From Streptomyces seoulensis (GTDB taxonomy: Bacteria > Actinomycetota > Actinomycetes > Streptomycetales > Streptomycetaceae), in NCBI GenBank assembly GCA_013364255.1, contig CP054936.1:558001-622000 (forward strand): a stretch of DNA of 64,000 nucleotides, written 5' to 3'. The position numbers and the translations under genes were made by a program. Below, one piece after another: positions 18,316-28,800 of the stretch. The notes under the pieces are model-generated. The model was not told the origin of the DNA. It was given only the letters and a program-made list of their open reading frames with translations, and made no database searches. Every line of letters starts with the position of its first letter. Within the stretch, counting starts at the first letter, position 1.

Positions 18316-18498
18316 GCTTTTGGGCGTCCGCCGAAGGGACCGGGCAGGGCAGGAGGTGTTTGTCCAGGTTCCGTAACGGAGCGCGCGGTGCGCAACGAGC
18401 GGGGCGGCCGGCCCCTCTGGGTGGACAGCGGGGCGCATCGGGCGCCTCGTACCGGGGTCGGGTCTCGCCGCCTGCGCGGACCCGAGGAAGGAACGTCC

Positions 18499-18921
18499 AT
18501 GACCAGGACGAAGAAGACCGGGATGACGGCACGGGGCGGCCGGGCGGCGGTGATCGGCGCGCTGGGTCTGGCGTCGGTGGCGCTGGCGGCGGCGCCGGCG
18601 TTCGCCAAGGGCTCCGTGGAGATCTCGGCGCCGCGCACCGCCCAGGTCGGCAAGACCATCACGGTCACGGCGCACGGCGGCGACGACAGCGCCGGCTATC
18701 TGCACCAGTTGTGCCTGGAGGAGAACGGGTTCGGCGAGGGGTGGCACCAGGAGACGTGCAGCGCCGCCGTGCGGGGCGACGCGAAGGTCACCGCGAAGGG
18801 CACCTCCGCGCGCCGCGGCGACCTGCGCTTCCGTGCGGTGCTGTACGGCCTGACCAGCAAGCACGACCAGAAGCCGGTGCGCCTGCACGCCTCCGACGTG
18901 GTGACGGTGCACGTCCGCTGA
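18499..18921 (+). CDS. small exported protein of unknown function
   Basis: 140 aa from ATG 18499, preceded by GAGGAAGGA; the frame is open from 18388 but the signal peptide starts here. Positively charged start, hydrophobic core and AFA cleavage site, then an Ig/beta-sandwich-like region (VEISAPRTAQVGKTITVTA) ending DVVTVHVR. Two cysteines (LCLEEN and TCSAAV) may form a disulfide. Family not recognised. A strong hairpin terminates it. Confidence 0.7.
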   Translation: MTRTKKTGMTARGGRAAVIGALGLASVALAAAPAFAKGSVEISAPRTAQVGKTITVTAHGGDDSAGYLHQLCLEENGFGEGWHQETCSAAVRGDAKVTAKGTSARRGDLRFRAVLYGLTSKHDQKPVRLHASDVVTVHVR

Positions 18922-18926
18922 GCGGA

Positions 18927-18970
18927 GCGCGGCCGCGGACAGCGGATACGACGGCTGTCCGCGGCCGCGC
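18927..18970. terminator. bidirectional hairpin terminator
   Basis: A perfect 17-bp stem (18927-18943 with 18954-18970) and a 10-base loop, between convergent genes ending at 18921 and 18990. Confidence 0.75.
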
Positions 18971-18989
18971 GGCGCGCTGGTCCGCCGGA

Positions 18990-20093
18990 CTACCCGGGGG
19001 CGGGTGCGGGGTGCGGGCGTACGGCGCCTTCGGGGCCGCCGATCGTCACCGCGCCGCGGAAGCCGTCCGGCGCGAGGGTCGCCATCGTGTCGAGCGACGC
19101 GTCGGCGACGGGCAGCAGGTGTGCGTCGACCCAGGTGTCGCCGGTGGCCGCGTGGGTCCAGGGGTCCTCGATCACGACGGCGCCGGGGACCGCGCCGTGG
19201 CAGAGCACCCAGTGCGGGACGTCGAAACCCTGCATCGCGGCCAGCGAGATCAGCAGCAGCACCTGGTCCCGCCGCCCGATCGCGGTCCGGATCCGCGCCA
19301 GGGGCAGGGGGCGCGGGTCGATCGGGACACCGGTCCGTTCGGCGTCCGTCCGGGACGCGCGCTGGAGCAGGGCGCGCCACTCCTGTTCGTCCCGCGGGTA
19401 GTGGTCGAGCAGGACGGGGCGGTCCGTGTCGAGGTGGACCGTGACGGGGGACGCCGGCCAGGCCCGGCGCACGGCGACGCCCAGCCCCACCGGCTCGCAG
19501 GCGGGGAAGTTGGTCGCGTCGCGCCACAGCGTCAGCTCACGTTCCCGGTCCAGGGCCTGCGGCGGCAGCGCGCCCGCGTGCGCCTGCGCGACCAGCGCGG
19601 TGACGGCGCCGCACGTGAAGTGCGTGCTCTGGCGGTAGTACGGGGGCTCCGCCACCGGCTCGTCCCCCAGCCAGCGGACGTAACCGGTGCCGGGGCCCGC
19701 CGCGTCCTCGGCCTCCGCGCGGGCGGGACGCAGCGGGGTGAAGCCGGCGGCAGCGGCGGCCTCGGGACTCGCCGTCCATCCTTCCCACTTGACCTGTGCG
19801 AGCCCTTGGCGGCGGGCGTGGGCGACCACCGCGCCGACGGCGGCCGGCACGTCGCCGACCGCGTCGACGATCTTCAGATAGGAGGTGTGCGGGCGGGCCG
19901 TCACCAGGGCCGCGGCGGCCCAGTCGCCGCCGTCGCCGTCCGGGACGGCCACGAGGCGAGGGGCGTGGGGCAGGCGGTCGGCGGTGCGCCAGCGCTCCAG
20001 GACCTCCGGGGGGCCGATCCTCGGCAGCGCGGGCGGCGGTGCGTCGGACGCGAACGGGACGACGACGTGGTGGTCGGCGGTGCTCTTCTTCAC
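18990..20093 (-). CDS. C39-like cysteine peptidase-fold protein of a siderophore-uptake locus
   Basis: 367 aa from GTG 20093. The N-terminal half has a GNAT-like pattern (GDWAAAALVTARP, SPEAAAAAGFTPLRPA). The C-terminal half has the C39/papain-like core: Cys in QSTHFTCGAVTALVAQA and His in VPHWVLCHGAV, then Asp in VIEDPW. Proteins of this architecture occur beside iron-chelate transporters in Streptomyces; the exact job is not established, and cleavage of a siderophore peptide or of a modified peptide is only a guess. It lies 55 bases downstream of the permease gene and is probably in its operon. Confidence 0.6.
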   Translation of the reverse strand: MKKSTADHHVVVPFASDAPPPALPRIGPPEVLERWRTADRLPHAPRLVAVPDGDGGDWAAAALVTARPHTSYLKIVDAVGDVPAAVGAVVAHARRQGLAQVKWEGWTASPEAAAAAGFTPLRPARAEAEDAAGPGTGYVRWLGDEPVAEPPYYRQSTHFTCGAVTALVAQAHAGALPPQALDRERELTLWRDATNFPACEPVGLGVAVRRAWPASPVTVHLDTDRPVLLDHYPRDEQEWRALLQRASRTDAERTGVPIDPRPLPLARIRTAIGRRDQVLLLISLAAMQGFDVPHWVLCHGAVPGAVVIEDPWTHAATGDTWVDAHLLPVADASLDTMATLAPDGFRGAVTIGGPEGAVRPHPAPAPG

Positions 20094-20148
20094 GGGCGGT
20101 TCCTGCTGTCGCGGCGGTCTGTGTGCTCTCGGTGGTCCGGCGTCCCCG

Positions 20149-22341
20149 TCATGCGCGGGAGCGCCGCAGCACCCAGATGAAGTACGGGGCGCCGACCAGG
20201 GCGACCATGAGGCCGGCCGGCAGCTGGGACGGGGCGACCAGGGTGCGGCCGAGGGCGTCGGCCACGCAGACCAGCAGCGCGCCGAGCAGCATCGCGACCG
20301 GGATCACGCGGACGTGCCGGGCGCCGACCAACGACCTGGCCAGATGCGGCGCGACGAGCCCCACGAAACCGACGACGCCGACGGCGACCACGCTGAGCGC
20401 GGCGAGCACCGCGGCGATCGCCAGCGCGGCGAAGCGCACGCGCTGCGGGCGGACGCCGACGATGCGCGGGGTGTCCTCGTCGACAGCGAGCAGGTCGAGC
20501 CGGTCGCGCAGGGCGAGCAGCACCGGCAGCGCGAGCGCCAGGGCCGCCGCGACCGGTACGACGTCGGGCAGCGTGCGGCCGTAGGTGGTGCCGGAGAGCC
20601 AGGTGAAGATCCGGGGCGTGTTCCACGGATCGGCGCGCAGCAGCAGGAACGTGGTGACGGAGCTGAGGCCGTACCCGCAGCCGATGCCGATCAGGACGAA
20701 CCGGTCGGGCAGGAAGCCGCCGCGCCACGACAGCAGCGCGATCAACGCGAAGGTGGCCAGCCCCGTGCCGACCGCGGCCGCGACGAGCAGCGGCCGCCCG
20801 CCGGACAGGCCCGAGGTGACGACGGCCGCCGCCCCCAGACCGGCGCCGGCGGTGATGCCGAGCACGCCGGGCTCCGCCAGCGGGTTGCGCACCGCGCTCT
20901 GCACGGCGCACCCGGCCAGTCCGAGCGCCGCGCCGGCGACGATCGCGGCCGTCACCCGCGGGACCCGGTCGTCCAGCGCCTGGCCGATGAGGTCCGGGGC
21001 CGCGCCCTGGAGCCAGAGCGCGACGTCGCCGGTGCGCAGCCAGAGGCTTCCGGCCAGGACCGCGACGAGGGCCGCGCCGGCCAGCAGCGCCGCCGCGCCG
21101 CACACGACGAGGACGAACGCGCGGCGCGACCGTACGGCGACCCTGGTGGGCGGCGCCTGCCGGGGACCGCCGGTGTCGCGGAGGCGGAGCGCGAGGACCA
21201 CGATCAGGACGGAGCCGAGCAGGGCCGTGGGCACGCCGGTCGGGATGGCGGCGGCGCCGTCCGCGCCCTGCACCGCGCGCAGCGACGCGTCCGCGAGCAG
21301 GACGAGCAGCGCGCCGAGCAGCCCGGCCGCGGGCACCAGGAGCAGGTGCCGGCGCAGCGCCCGGACCCGTCCGGCGAGCAGGCGGGCCAGTACGGGCGCG
21401 CCGAGGCCGACGAAGCCGATCGGGCCTGCGAGGGTCACCGCCGTGGCGGTCAGCAGCACCGCGCAGAGCACGGCGGCGACGCGGGTGGACCGGATCGGCA
21501 CGCCCAGGCCGGCCGCGGCGTCGTCGCCGAGGCCCATCACGTCCAGTCTCCTCGACAGCGCCAGGGCGGCGCACAGCACCACGGCCACCAGGGGGAGGGC
21601 CCGCGTCGAGGCGTCGATGTTCAACTGCGCGAGCGAGCCGCTGCCCCACGCGAAGAGGCCGGTGGTGTTCTGGCGGAACAGGACTAGGAGCATCGACGTC
21701 CCCGCGTCCAGCGCCATCGCGGTCGCCGACCCGGCGAGGATCAGCCGGGTGCCCGCGGTGCCGGCGGCCCGGCCCGCCAGGAGCAGGACGAGAGCCGCGG
21801 CGGCCAGTCCGCCCGCGAAGGCCACGGCGCCCGACGCCCACAGCGGGACGGTGAGGCCGGTGGCCGCGACGACCGACAGGGTGAAGTAGGACCCGGCGGT
21901 GACCGCGAGCGTGTCCGGGGAGGCGAGCGGGTTGCGGGTGACGGACTGGAGCAGCGCGCCGGCGCAGCCGAGGGCGAAGCCCACCGTCACGCCCGCGAAC
22001 AGCCGCGGCAGGCGCGAGCCGGTGAGGATCTCGCCGACCGGCGCCCCGCCGCCGTCGTCGCGTCGCCCGGCGAGGTGGCGTACCAGATCGCCGACGCCGA
22101 CGCCCGACGTCCCCTGGGTCAGGTGCCACAGGCCGACCAGGACGGTGGCGGCCAGCAGGACCGCCAGGACGGCCGCTCCGGCGGGGCCGCCGCCGCGCTC
22201 GGCGCGCCGCGGCAGGTCCCCCCGGGGCGCCGTGTCCGACGGGGGCGCCGTGTGCGTCCGGGGCGCCGTGTCCGACGAGGGTGCCTTGTCTGTCCGGAGC
22301 CCCGTGTCCGTCCGGGGCGCCGCCTTCTGCCGGGTGCTCAC
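20149..22341 (-). CDS. fused FecCD-type iron-siderophore ABC permease (two permeases in one chain)
   Basis: 730 aa from GTG 22341. It consists of two BtuC/FecCD permease units in tandem, each with about ten membrane segments. Each half carries the hallmark segment before the EAA-like loop: GCAGALLQSVTRNPLASPDTLAV near residue 110 and GCAVQSAVRNPLAEPGVLG near residue 470. This arrangement is like FhuB. A proline/threonine-rich hydrophilic stretch precedes the first helix. The start overlaps the stop of the receptor gene by four bases (GTGA), so the two are translationally coupled. Confidence 0.9.
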   Translation of the reverse strand: MSTRQKAAPRTDTGLRTDKAPSSDTAPRTHTAPPSDTAPRGDLPRRAERGGGPAGAAVLAVLLAATVLVGLWHLTQGTSGVGVGDLVRHLAGRRDDGGGAPVGEILTGSRLPRLFAGVTVGFALGCAGALLQSVTRNPLASPDTLAVTAGSYFTLSVVAATGLTVPLWASGAVAFAGGLAAAALVLLLAGRAAGTAGTRLILAGSATAMALDAGTSMLLVLFRQNTTGLFAWGSGSLAQLNIDASTRALPLVAVVLCAALALSRRLDVMGLGDDAAAGLGVPIRSTRVAAVLCAVLLTATAVTLAGPIGFVGLGAPVLARLLAGRVRALRRHLLLVPAAGLLGALLVLLADASLRAVQGADGAAAIPTGVPTALLGSVLIVVLALRLRDTGGPRQAPPTRVAVRSRRAFVLVVCGAAALLAGAALVAVLAGSLWLRTGDVALWLQGAAPDLIGQALDDRVPRVTAAIVAGAALGLAGCAVQSAVRNPLAEPGVLGITAGAGLGAAAVVTSGLSGGRPLLVAAAVGTGLATFALIALLSWRGGFLPDRFVLIGIGCGYGLSSVTTFLLLRADPWNTPRIFTWLSGTTYGRTLPDVVPVAAALALALPVLLALRDRLDLLAVDEDTPRIVGVRPQRVRFAALAIAAVLAALSVVAVGVVGFVGLVAPHLARSLVGARHVRVIPVAMLLGALLVCVADALGRTLVAPSQLPAGLMVALVGAPYFIWVLRRSRA

Positions 22342-23402
22342 TTCTTGTCGAGTACGTCGACGTACGCGTCGATCGCCTGTTCGCAGGAACGCGGGCCGCC
22401 GGCGCCCCAGACCCGTGCGGGGAAGGCGTGCGCGCGGCCTTCCTTCACGGCCGGGATGGTCTTCCAGATCGGGTTCTTCGCCAGGGCCGCCACGTATCCC
22501 CCGGCGCCTTCGTCGTTGGCGTAGAAGAGGTTGGCGTCGCCGACGGCGGTGAGTCCCTCGACGTCGGTCTGGGCGAGGCCGTAGGCGGGGTCGACGCCGC
22601 CGTCCCCGTGTGCCTTGTTGACGGCGTCGGTCCAGGCCGGCCGCATGCCGAGCTGCTCGCCTATCTCGGTGAACAGCGCGCCCTCGCCATAGGGCCGGAC
22701 GGTGAGGTTGCCGCCTTCCAGCCATCCGTCGAAGAACAGGAAGTCCTTGGTCGGCAGGTCGGCGTCGGCGACCCGCCGCTTGGCCTTCGCGAGGTGGTCG
22801 TCGAACTCCTTGAGCACCTGGCCGGCGCGCTCGGTGCGTCCCGTCGCCTTGCCGATCATGCCGAACACGTCGCGCATGTTGCCGATCGGGTCCTTGGGGT
22901 TCGCGCCCTTCGTGGCCATCACGGGGACGCCCCGCTTCTCCAGCTTCGCGATCATCTCGTCGTCGGCGGCGAACGCCTCCACGACGATCAGGTCGGGCTT
23001 CGCGGCGTAGAGGGTGTCGAGGTCGGGTTCCTCACGGGTGCCGATGTCGGTGACGCCGGCGGGCAGCTTCTCCGCGCTGACCCAGGTGCGGTACCCCTTC
23101 GCGTCGGAGACGGCGGCGGGGGTGACGCACAGGGTCATCGCGTCCTCGATCTGCTGCCATTCCAGGACCGCGATCCGCCGGGCGGGCCTGTCGAGCTTCA
23201 CCGTGCGGCCCACGCCGTCCGTGAAGGAGACCGGCTTCGTCGACGTGGCCGTGGTGTCCTGGGCGCAGCTCTCGGACACGGGCGGAGCTCCGGCGGCGCC
23301 GGTGGCCTCGGGCTTGTCGACGGCGGTCGTGCCGCAGGCCGTCGCGGCGAGGGCGAAGAGCCCCGCGGTGGCTGACGCCGCCAGGCGGTGGGCACGGTTC
23401 AT
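22338..23402 (-). CDS. iron-siderophore ABC transporter substrate-binding lipoprotein
   Basis: 354 aa from ATG 23402, preceded by GAGGAA. A lipoprotein signal peptide ends at LAATAC; the Cys is the lipid-modified residue. The mature region has the FepB/FecB (class III) fold: RRIAVLEWQQIEDAM, the LYAAKPDLIVVEA segment, and YVDVLDKK at the end. Captures ferric siderophores outside the membrane and passes them to the permease at 20149-22341. Transcribed after the ATPase gene. Confidence 0.9.
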   Translation of the reverse strand: MNRAHRLAASATAGLFALAATACGTTAVDKPEATGAAGAPPVSESCAQDTTATSTKPVSFTDGVGRTVKLDRPARRIAVLEWQQIEDAMTLCVTPAAVSDAKGYRTWVSAEKLPAGVTDIGTREEPDLDTLYAAKPDLIVVEAFAADDEMIAKLEKRGVPVMATKGANPKDPIGNMRDVFGMIGKATGRTERAGQVLKEFDDHLAKAKRRVADADLPTKDFLFFDGWLEGGNLTVRPYGEGALFTEIGEQLGMRPAWTDAVNKAHGDGGVDPAYGLAQTDVEGLTAVGDANLFYANDEGAGGYVAALAKNPIWKTIPAVKEGRAHAFPARVWGAGGPRSCEQAIDAYVDVLDKK

Positions 23403-23471
23403 GGAGGTTCCTCTTTCTTGCATGCGTGCGTTCGTGCGTTCGCGCCTCGCCTCGCGGCGAGGGTGTGCGCT

Positions 23472-24341
23472 TCAGGCGGGGTGGCGTCCGAGGGGGTCGA
23501 TCCGGAGCCGGCCCGTGCGGGGGTCGATCTCGACCTCGACGCGGATGTCGTAGACCTCGCCGATGTTGTGGGCGGTCAGGACGTCGGCGGGGGCGCCCGC
23601 CGCGTGCACCCGGCCGCCCCGCATCAGGACCAGCGTGTCGGCGACGCGGGAGGCGTGGTCGAGGTCGTGCAGCACGATCCCGACCGCGATGCCGTGGTCC
23701 TCGACCAGGTCGCGCACCAGGTCGAGCGTCTCGATCTGGTAGCGCAGGTCCAGGTGGTTGGTCGGTTCGTCCAGCAGAACGACTCCGGTGTCCTGGGCCA
23801 GGCAGGCGGCGAGCCAGACGCGCTGCATCTCGCCGCCGGAGAGTTCCCCGACCGGCCGGCCGGCCATCTCCCGCACGCCGGTGACGCCCATGGCGTGGTC
23901 GACGGCGTCGCGGTCCCCGTCGGTCGGCCCGGCGAAACCGCGCCGGTGGGGGTGGCGGCCGAAGGCCACGACCTCCGCGACCGTCAGTCCTTGCGGCGCG
24001 GGCCTGGACTGGGAGAACAGCGTGACCTCGCGGGCGAACCGGCGCGCGCTGAGCAGGGCCGCGTCCCGCTCGGGTCCTCCGTCGGCGGCGCCGAGCGTGA
24101 CCCGGCCGCCGTCCAGCCGGTGCAGGCGGCACAGCGCGCGCAACAGGGTGGACTTCCCGCTGCCGTTCGGCCCCACCAGGGCGGTGACCCGGCCGGCCGC
24201 CAGGGCCAGCGAGACGCCGTGGACGACCGGGACGCCGCCGTGGCGCAGCACGAGGTCGTGCCCGTGCAGGGCGGGCGACGGCGTGCCGGGGGCGGGACCG
24301 GCCGCCGGGCGGCCGGCGGGACGGGACGGGCTCGTGAGCAT
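23472..24341 (-). CDS. iron-siderophore ABC transporter ATPase
   Basis: 289 aa from ATG 24341. Walker A GPNGSGKST, the Q-loop SQSRPAPQG, the signature LSGGEMQRVWLA, Walker B VVLLDEPTNHLD and the H-loop VLHDLDH are all present, in FecE/BtuD order. Energises uptake through the fused permease. It is the first gene of the uptake operon; a candidate iron box lies about 115 bases upstream. Confidence 0.9.
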   Translation of the reverse strand: MLTSPSRPAGRPAAGPAPGTPSPALHGHDLVLRHGGVPVVHGVSLALAAGRVTALVGPNGSGKSTLLRALCRLHRLDGGRVTLGAADGGPERDAALLSARRFAREVTLFSQSRPAPQGLTVAEVVAFGRHPHRRGFAGPTDGDRDAVDHAMGVTGVREMAGRPVGELSGGEMQRVWLAACLAQDTGVVLLDEPTNHLDLRYQIETLDLVRDLVEDHGIAVGIVLHDLDHASRVADTLVLMRGGRVHAAGAPADVLTAHNIGEVYDIRVEVEIDPRTGRLRIDPLGRHPA

Positions 24342-24454
24342 CGGGGAGTCCGGGGGGTCGGAGGGACACGGGGCTGCGGCACCCTCCGTCCGGCCGCCCG
24401 CGACCGGGCAGCGCAGTCTCCCCCGCACGGACGACGCCGTGCGCGGCGAACAAG

Positions 24455-24473
24455 AACTAAGGGTTGCCTAACT
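24455..24473. promoter_or_regulatory. candidate iron box (DmdR/IdeR-type) upstream of the siderophore uptake operon
   Basis: AACTAAGGGTTGCCTAACT is an imperfect dyad resembling the actinobacterial iron-box consensus, with TTAGG- and CCTAA-like halves. It sits in an AT-richer stretch directly upstream of the ATPase gene. Repression by a DtxR-family regulator when iron is plentiful would be expected. Confidence 0.5.
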
Positions 24474-24587
24474 CCGTGCAGGCTATAGTCCGCTCGCCAT
24501 GTCGACAATCAGGAGTTCTGGACACGTGATGCGGGATTCCGGACACCGCCGGGACGCGGTCCGCGCCGGGTCGGGCCTGACGCGACG

Positions 24588-25487
24588 TCAGGCAGCGTCG
24601 CTCCGGGAGTCGTTCGGGACGGCCGGGTCGTCAGGGCCGACCGGGTCGGTCGCGGGGGTGCGGTCGGCGGCGTCGAAGAACGCGCCCGGCGTGGTGCCCA
24701 TGACCCGCCGGAAGGCCGCGATGAAGGTGCTGGGCTGCGCGTAGCCGAGCGTCTCGGAGACGGTCAGCACGTCGCATCCCTCGGACAGCAGCGTCAGCGC
24801 CCGGTGCACGCGCAGCAGTTGCCGCCACTGTGCGAACGACAGTCCGGTCGTCTGGCGGAACGCCCGGGTGACCGTGCGCTCGCTGATGCCCAGACACCCC
24901 GCCCAGTCCTCCAGCGAGCGGCCGTCGGCGGGATCGTCCAGCAGGGTCTCGGCGATCACGTCGATCCGCGCGTCGCCCGGCAGCGGCAACGCGAACTGGC
25001 GGTGCGAGGGGCTCAGCACGTCGAAGACGACCGCTTCCGCCCGTGCCCTGGCCGCCGCGTCGAGATCGGTGCGGGAGAGATGGGTCAGCAGCGACTCCAG
25101 CAGCGGTGTCATGGCGACCGCCTGCGGCCGCTCGCCGGCGAACGGCGTGCGGGCGGGGTCGAAGAAGGCGTCGTGGAACCGGGCGCCGGCCGTCGCCCGG
25201 CCCGCGTGCACCACTCCGGCGGGCAGCCACAGGCCGTGCCCCTCGCACACGGTGAAGACGTGGTCGGCCACGCGGGAGGTCAGCGTGCCCCCGCGTACCC
25301 AGACGAGTTCGTGCAGGAGGTGCGCGTGCGGTGCCCACTCCGTGGGAACGGCGGGCACGTGGAGTCCGGCCGTGATGACGTGGGCGGCCTCGGCGCGCGC
25401 GGGCAGCGCGGCGGCCGTGCGCACTTCGGTGCCCTTCTCGCGCCGCCACATCCCGGGATTCGCGGCACCACGGGACGAACGGACCAT
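24588..25487 (-). CDS. AraC-family transcriptional regulator
   Basis: 299 aa from ATG 25487 ([14 protein letters not shown]). An N-terminal cupin-like sensing domain ([36 protein letters not shown]) precedes two helix-turn-helix units: [20 protein letters not shown] and [28 protein letters not shown]. Such regulators often control iron-siderophore uptake genes, fitting its position upstream of the ABC transporter operon. The C-terminal 25 residues are acidic and proline-rich. Confidence 0.85.
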   Translation of the reverse strand: MVRSSRGAANPGMWRREKGTEVRTAAALPARAEAAHVITAGLHVPAVPTEWAPHAHLLHELVWVRGGTLTSRVADHVFTVCEGHGLWLPAGVVHAGRATAGARFHDAFFDPARTPFAGERPQAVAMTPLLESLLTHLSRTDLDAAARARAEAVVFDVLSPSHRQFALPLPGDARIDVIAETLLDDPADGRSLEDWAGCLGISERTVTRAFRQTTGLSFAQWRQLLRVHRALTLLSEGCDVLTVSETLGYAQPSTFIAAFRRVMGTTPGAFFDAADRTPATDPVGPDDPAVPNDSRSDAA

Positions 25488-25550
25488 GCGCGGGAGTCTA
25501 TCGGGGGCCTTCGGGCCCACGGCGGACAGGGGGGCGCCCGCCGCCGCCGG

Positions 25551-25877
25551 TCATTGCCGGCCGGGGAGGCCGCCCGGGGCGTCGGGGTCGTCCGTCGCGT
25601 GCACCGTGGCCAGATCGGCGAGACCGGAGATCGTCAGGACCGGCGTCAGCAGCGGGGAGGCGATCAGTTCGAGCCGGTCGGCGTGGGCGAAGAGCACGCT
25701 CAGCCCCGCGCTGTCGAGGTACTCCACCTCGGTCAGGTCCAGGACGAGCGGGCCGGGGGTGTCGTCGAGTGCCTGGGCGAGGGCGCCGATGTTGCTCATG
25801 TCGATCTCCCCGGCGGCCGTCAGCCGGGGGCGGCCGTCGGCGCACCGGCCGGGGACGAGGGAGAGCGGGGTGGTCAT
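25551..25877 (-). CDS. STAS-domain anti-sigma factor antagonist
   Basis: 108 aa from ATG 25877, which overlaps the stop of the preceding sensor gene by one base (TGATG), so translation is coupled. STAS domain with the phospho-acceptor loop [19 protein letters not shown]; the Ser after the Asp is the likely phosphorylation site. Its natural kinase partner may be the C-terminal HATPase of the upstream fusion protein, and its phosphatase the SpoIIE domain of the same protein. Confidence 0.85.
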   Translation of the reverse strand: MTTPLSLVPGRCADGRPRLTAAGEIDMSNIGALAQALDDTPGPLVLDLTEVEYLDSAGLSVLFAHADRLELIASPLLTPVLTISGLADLATVHATDDPDAPGGLPGRQ

Positions 25878-28800
25878 CAGGCGATCCTCATGTGCATGTC
25901 GACGATGGTTCCGGACGGGCCAGGAGTGATGGTGACGTGCTGCATCAGGGCACGCATCAGGGCGACACCGCGACCGCGGTGGGCGTTCAGCTCGGGCTGC
26001 GGGGGCTTCCACTGTCCGGTGTCCGCGATGGTCAGGTGCAGATCGTCGACCAGGGCCTCGGCCCGCAGCCGGACGATCTCGCCGGGCGCGTGGCGGTGTC
26101 CGTGCTCGACGGCGTTGGCGCACGCCTCGCCGGCCGCGACCAGGATGCTCTGCACGGTGCCGGGCGGCAGGTCGCACTGGCCGAGCCAGCTGCGCAGCGC
26201 CTTGCGGACGGGCGCGAGCTGGGAGGACTCGGCCGGGAAGGAGACCTCCAGCGGGGCGGGGTGACGGTACAGCAGCAGGGCGACGTCGTCGTCGTACCCG
26301 TCCGCCGGGGCGAGGCGGTCCATGACCTGCGTGGCGAGGTCGTCGACCGTGGCGTTCCGGCCGTCCTGGACCGCTTCGCTGGCCTGGCCGATACCGGCGG
26401 TCAGGGGGCGGCGCCGGCGCTCGACCAGTCCGTCGGTGTACAGCAGCAGGGTCGCGCGGGCCGGCAGCAGGCACTCCGCCTCGGGGCGGGCCGTGCCGGG
26501 ACGGACCGCGAGCGGGATGGACCGCCCGTCCTCCAGCAGGCGGGTGGTGCCGTCGGCGTGGGTGACGATGCCCGGCGGGTGCCCGGCGCTGGAGTAGGTC
26601 AGGCGGCCGGTCCCGGGGTCGAGGACGCCGCAGAAGACGGTGGTGCACGGAGCGCCGGGGATGCCGGCCGCGAAGTGGTCCAGGGCCATCAGGGTCTGGG
26701 CGGGGCCGGCGTCCTGGAGCAGCAACGCACGGCAGGCGCTGCGCAGTTGGCCCATGACGGTGGCCGCTTCCAGTCCCCGGCCCACGCAGTCGCCGACGAC
26801 GATCCCGATCCGGCCGTCGGGCAGCGTGATCGTGTCGTACCAGTCGCCGCCGACCTCCAGCGGCTGGGTGGCCGGTTCGTAGCGCACGGCGAAGCCGTCC
26901 GGGAGCCGGGAGGGGCCGAGGATGGCGCGTTGCAGGGCGAGGGCGGTCTCCCGCTGCTGGTCGATCTGGTGGGCGCGGGACAGGCCCTGGGCCAGATGGC
27001 CGGACAGCAGCGACAGCAGCAGCTGGTCCTCGCCGGTGAACGGCCGGTCGTCGCCGAGGTCGATCCACAGGGCGAGCGGGCCCTCGGGGTGTTCCAGCAG
27101 GATGCCGGCGCCGGTGTGGTCGGCGACCGGGGTGAGCTGGGCCTGCTCGCGCAGGTCGGTGAGCGCGCGACGGCGCTCGGCGGTCAGGTCCTGCCAGGCG
27201 GAGGCGTCGGTGGCGGTGAGCGACGGCGTGTCCCCGTGCTGGAACACGGCGGCCAGCACGCACCGGGCGCGCCAGAGGGTCCGCAGCTCGCCCAGTGCCG
27301 CCGAGAGGGCCTCCGGCAGGCTGGTGGCCCGGGACAGGACGGTGGCCAGCGCGGCCAGGGCGCTCTCGCGCTGGATGGCGTAGTGCTCGGCGGTCACGTC
27401 GCGGAAGGTGCCGACCGTGACGGCGCGGCCGCTGTCGGGGTCCTGGGCCTGGGCGAAGGTGGCGGTCACCCACAGCCGGTGCCCGTCGCGGTGCTTGACG
27501 GGGATGGTGTACGAACCCCGGGCGGAGGTCCGCAGCCGGTCGAACGCCTCGCTCACCAGCCGGTGGGCCTCGTGGTCGGTGTCCGCGTCCGGCCACCACG
27601 GGTGGATCGGCGCGTAGGGCAGGCCCTCGGGTCCGTAGCCGAGGATGTCGGTGAACGCGGTGTTGGTCTCGATGACGGCGCCGGTGTCGTCGCAGACGAA
27701 GAACGCCTCCTGGAGGGAGTCCACCAGCGCGGTGCGCCAGCGTGCCTGGTGACCGCGCAGCCTGGCCAGTTCCACGTTGGCGCGCACCCGGGCGAGGAGT
27801 TCGGCCGCGGCGAACGGCTTGACGAGGTAGTCGTCGGCGCCCGCCCGCAGGCCCTCGATGGACGCCTCCTGACCGGCCCGGGCCGACAGCAGCAGCACCG
27901 GCACGGCGGCGGTCCGCGCGTCGGCGCGCAGCGCCGCCACGAGTTGCAGTCCGTCCACGCGCGGCATCATCACGTCGCTGACCACGAGGTCGGGCACGTT
28001 CGTGCGCAGGACGTCCAGGGCTTCCTGGCCGTCGGCGACGGCATCGACCTCGTAGCCGGCGCCGGTCAGGATGCGGGTGAGGTACTCGCGCATGTCGGCG
28101 TTGTCGTCGACGACCAGCACCCGGGCCCGGGCGGCCGGGCCCGGGACGTGGGCGGCGCCGGTCTCCCCGGCCGGCTGCGTCACGCCGTCCGCGCCGTCCG
28201 CGCCGGCGGCGGCGCCGGGGTCGGCGGGCAGCCAGCGCAGCGCCTCCTGGAGGTAGGGGTCGGCGGAGGCGGAGACGGCGCCCGCGGGCGTGTGCGGGGC
28301 GACCGCCTCGGGCGGCAGGTGGGCGGCGCCGAAGGGCAGGCTGATGGTGAAGCGGGTGCCCTCGCCCTCGGTGCTGTCGGCGGTGATGGTGCCGCCGTGC
28401 AGGCCGACCAGTTCGCGCACCAGCGCCAGCCCGATGCCGCTGCCCTCGTTGGAGCGGGAGCGGGCGTTCTCGATGCGGTGGAACCGCTCGAACAGCCGGG
28501 GCAGTTCGGCCGCCGGGACGCCGATGCCGGTGTCGGTGATCGTGACGACCGCCCGGCCGTCCCGCTCGCCGGTGGCGACGCGGACGGAGCCCTCGAAGGT
28601 GAACTTCAGCGCGTTGCTGAGCAGGTTGAGGACCACCTTCTCCCACATGCCGCGGTCGAGGTACACGGGCCGGTCCGGTGCCGCGCAGTCGACGTGGAAG
28701 TCCAGTCCGGCGCGGTCGATCGCGGACCGGAAGACGCTGGCCAGCTCGCCGGTGACGGTGGCCAGGTCGACCGGTTCGTAGCGGGCCTGCATCCGGCCGG

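Noticed and set aside
16399-19527. A 1042-codon open frame on the minus strand across the GH16 gene
   Set aside because: The plus-strand gene has clear GH16 and ricin motifs; the antisense frame is low complexity.
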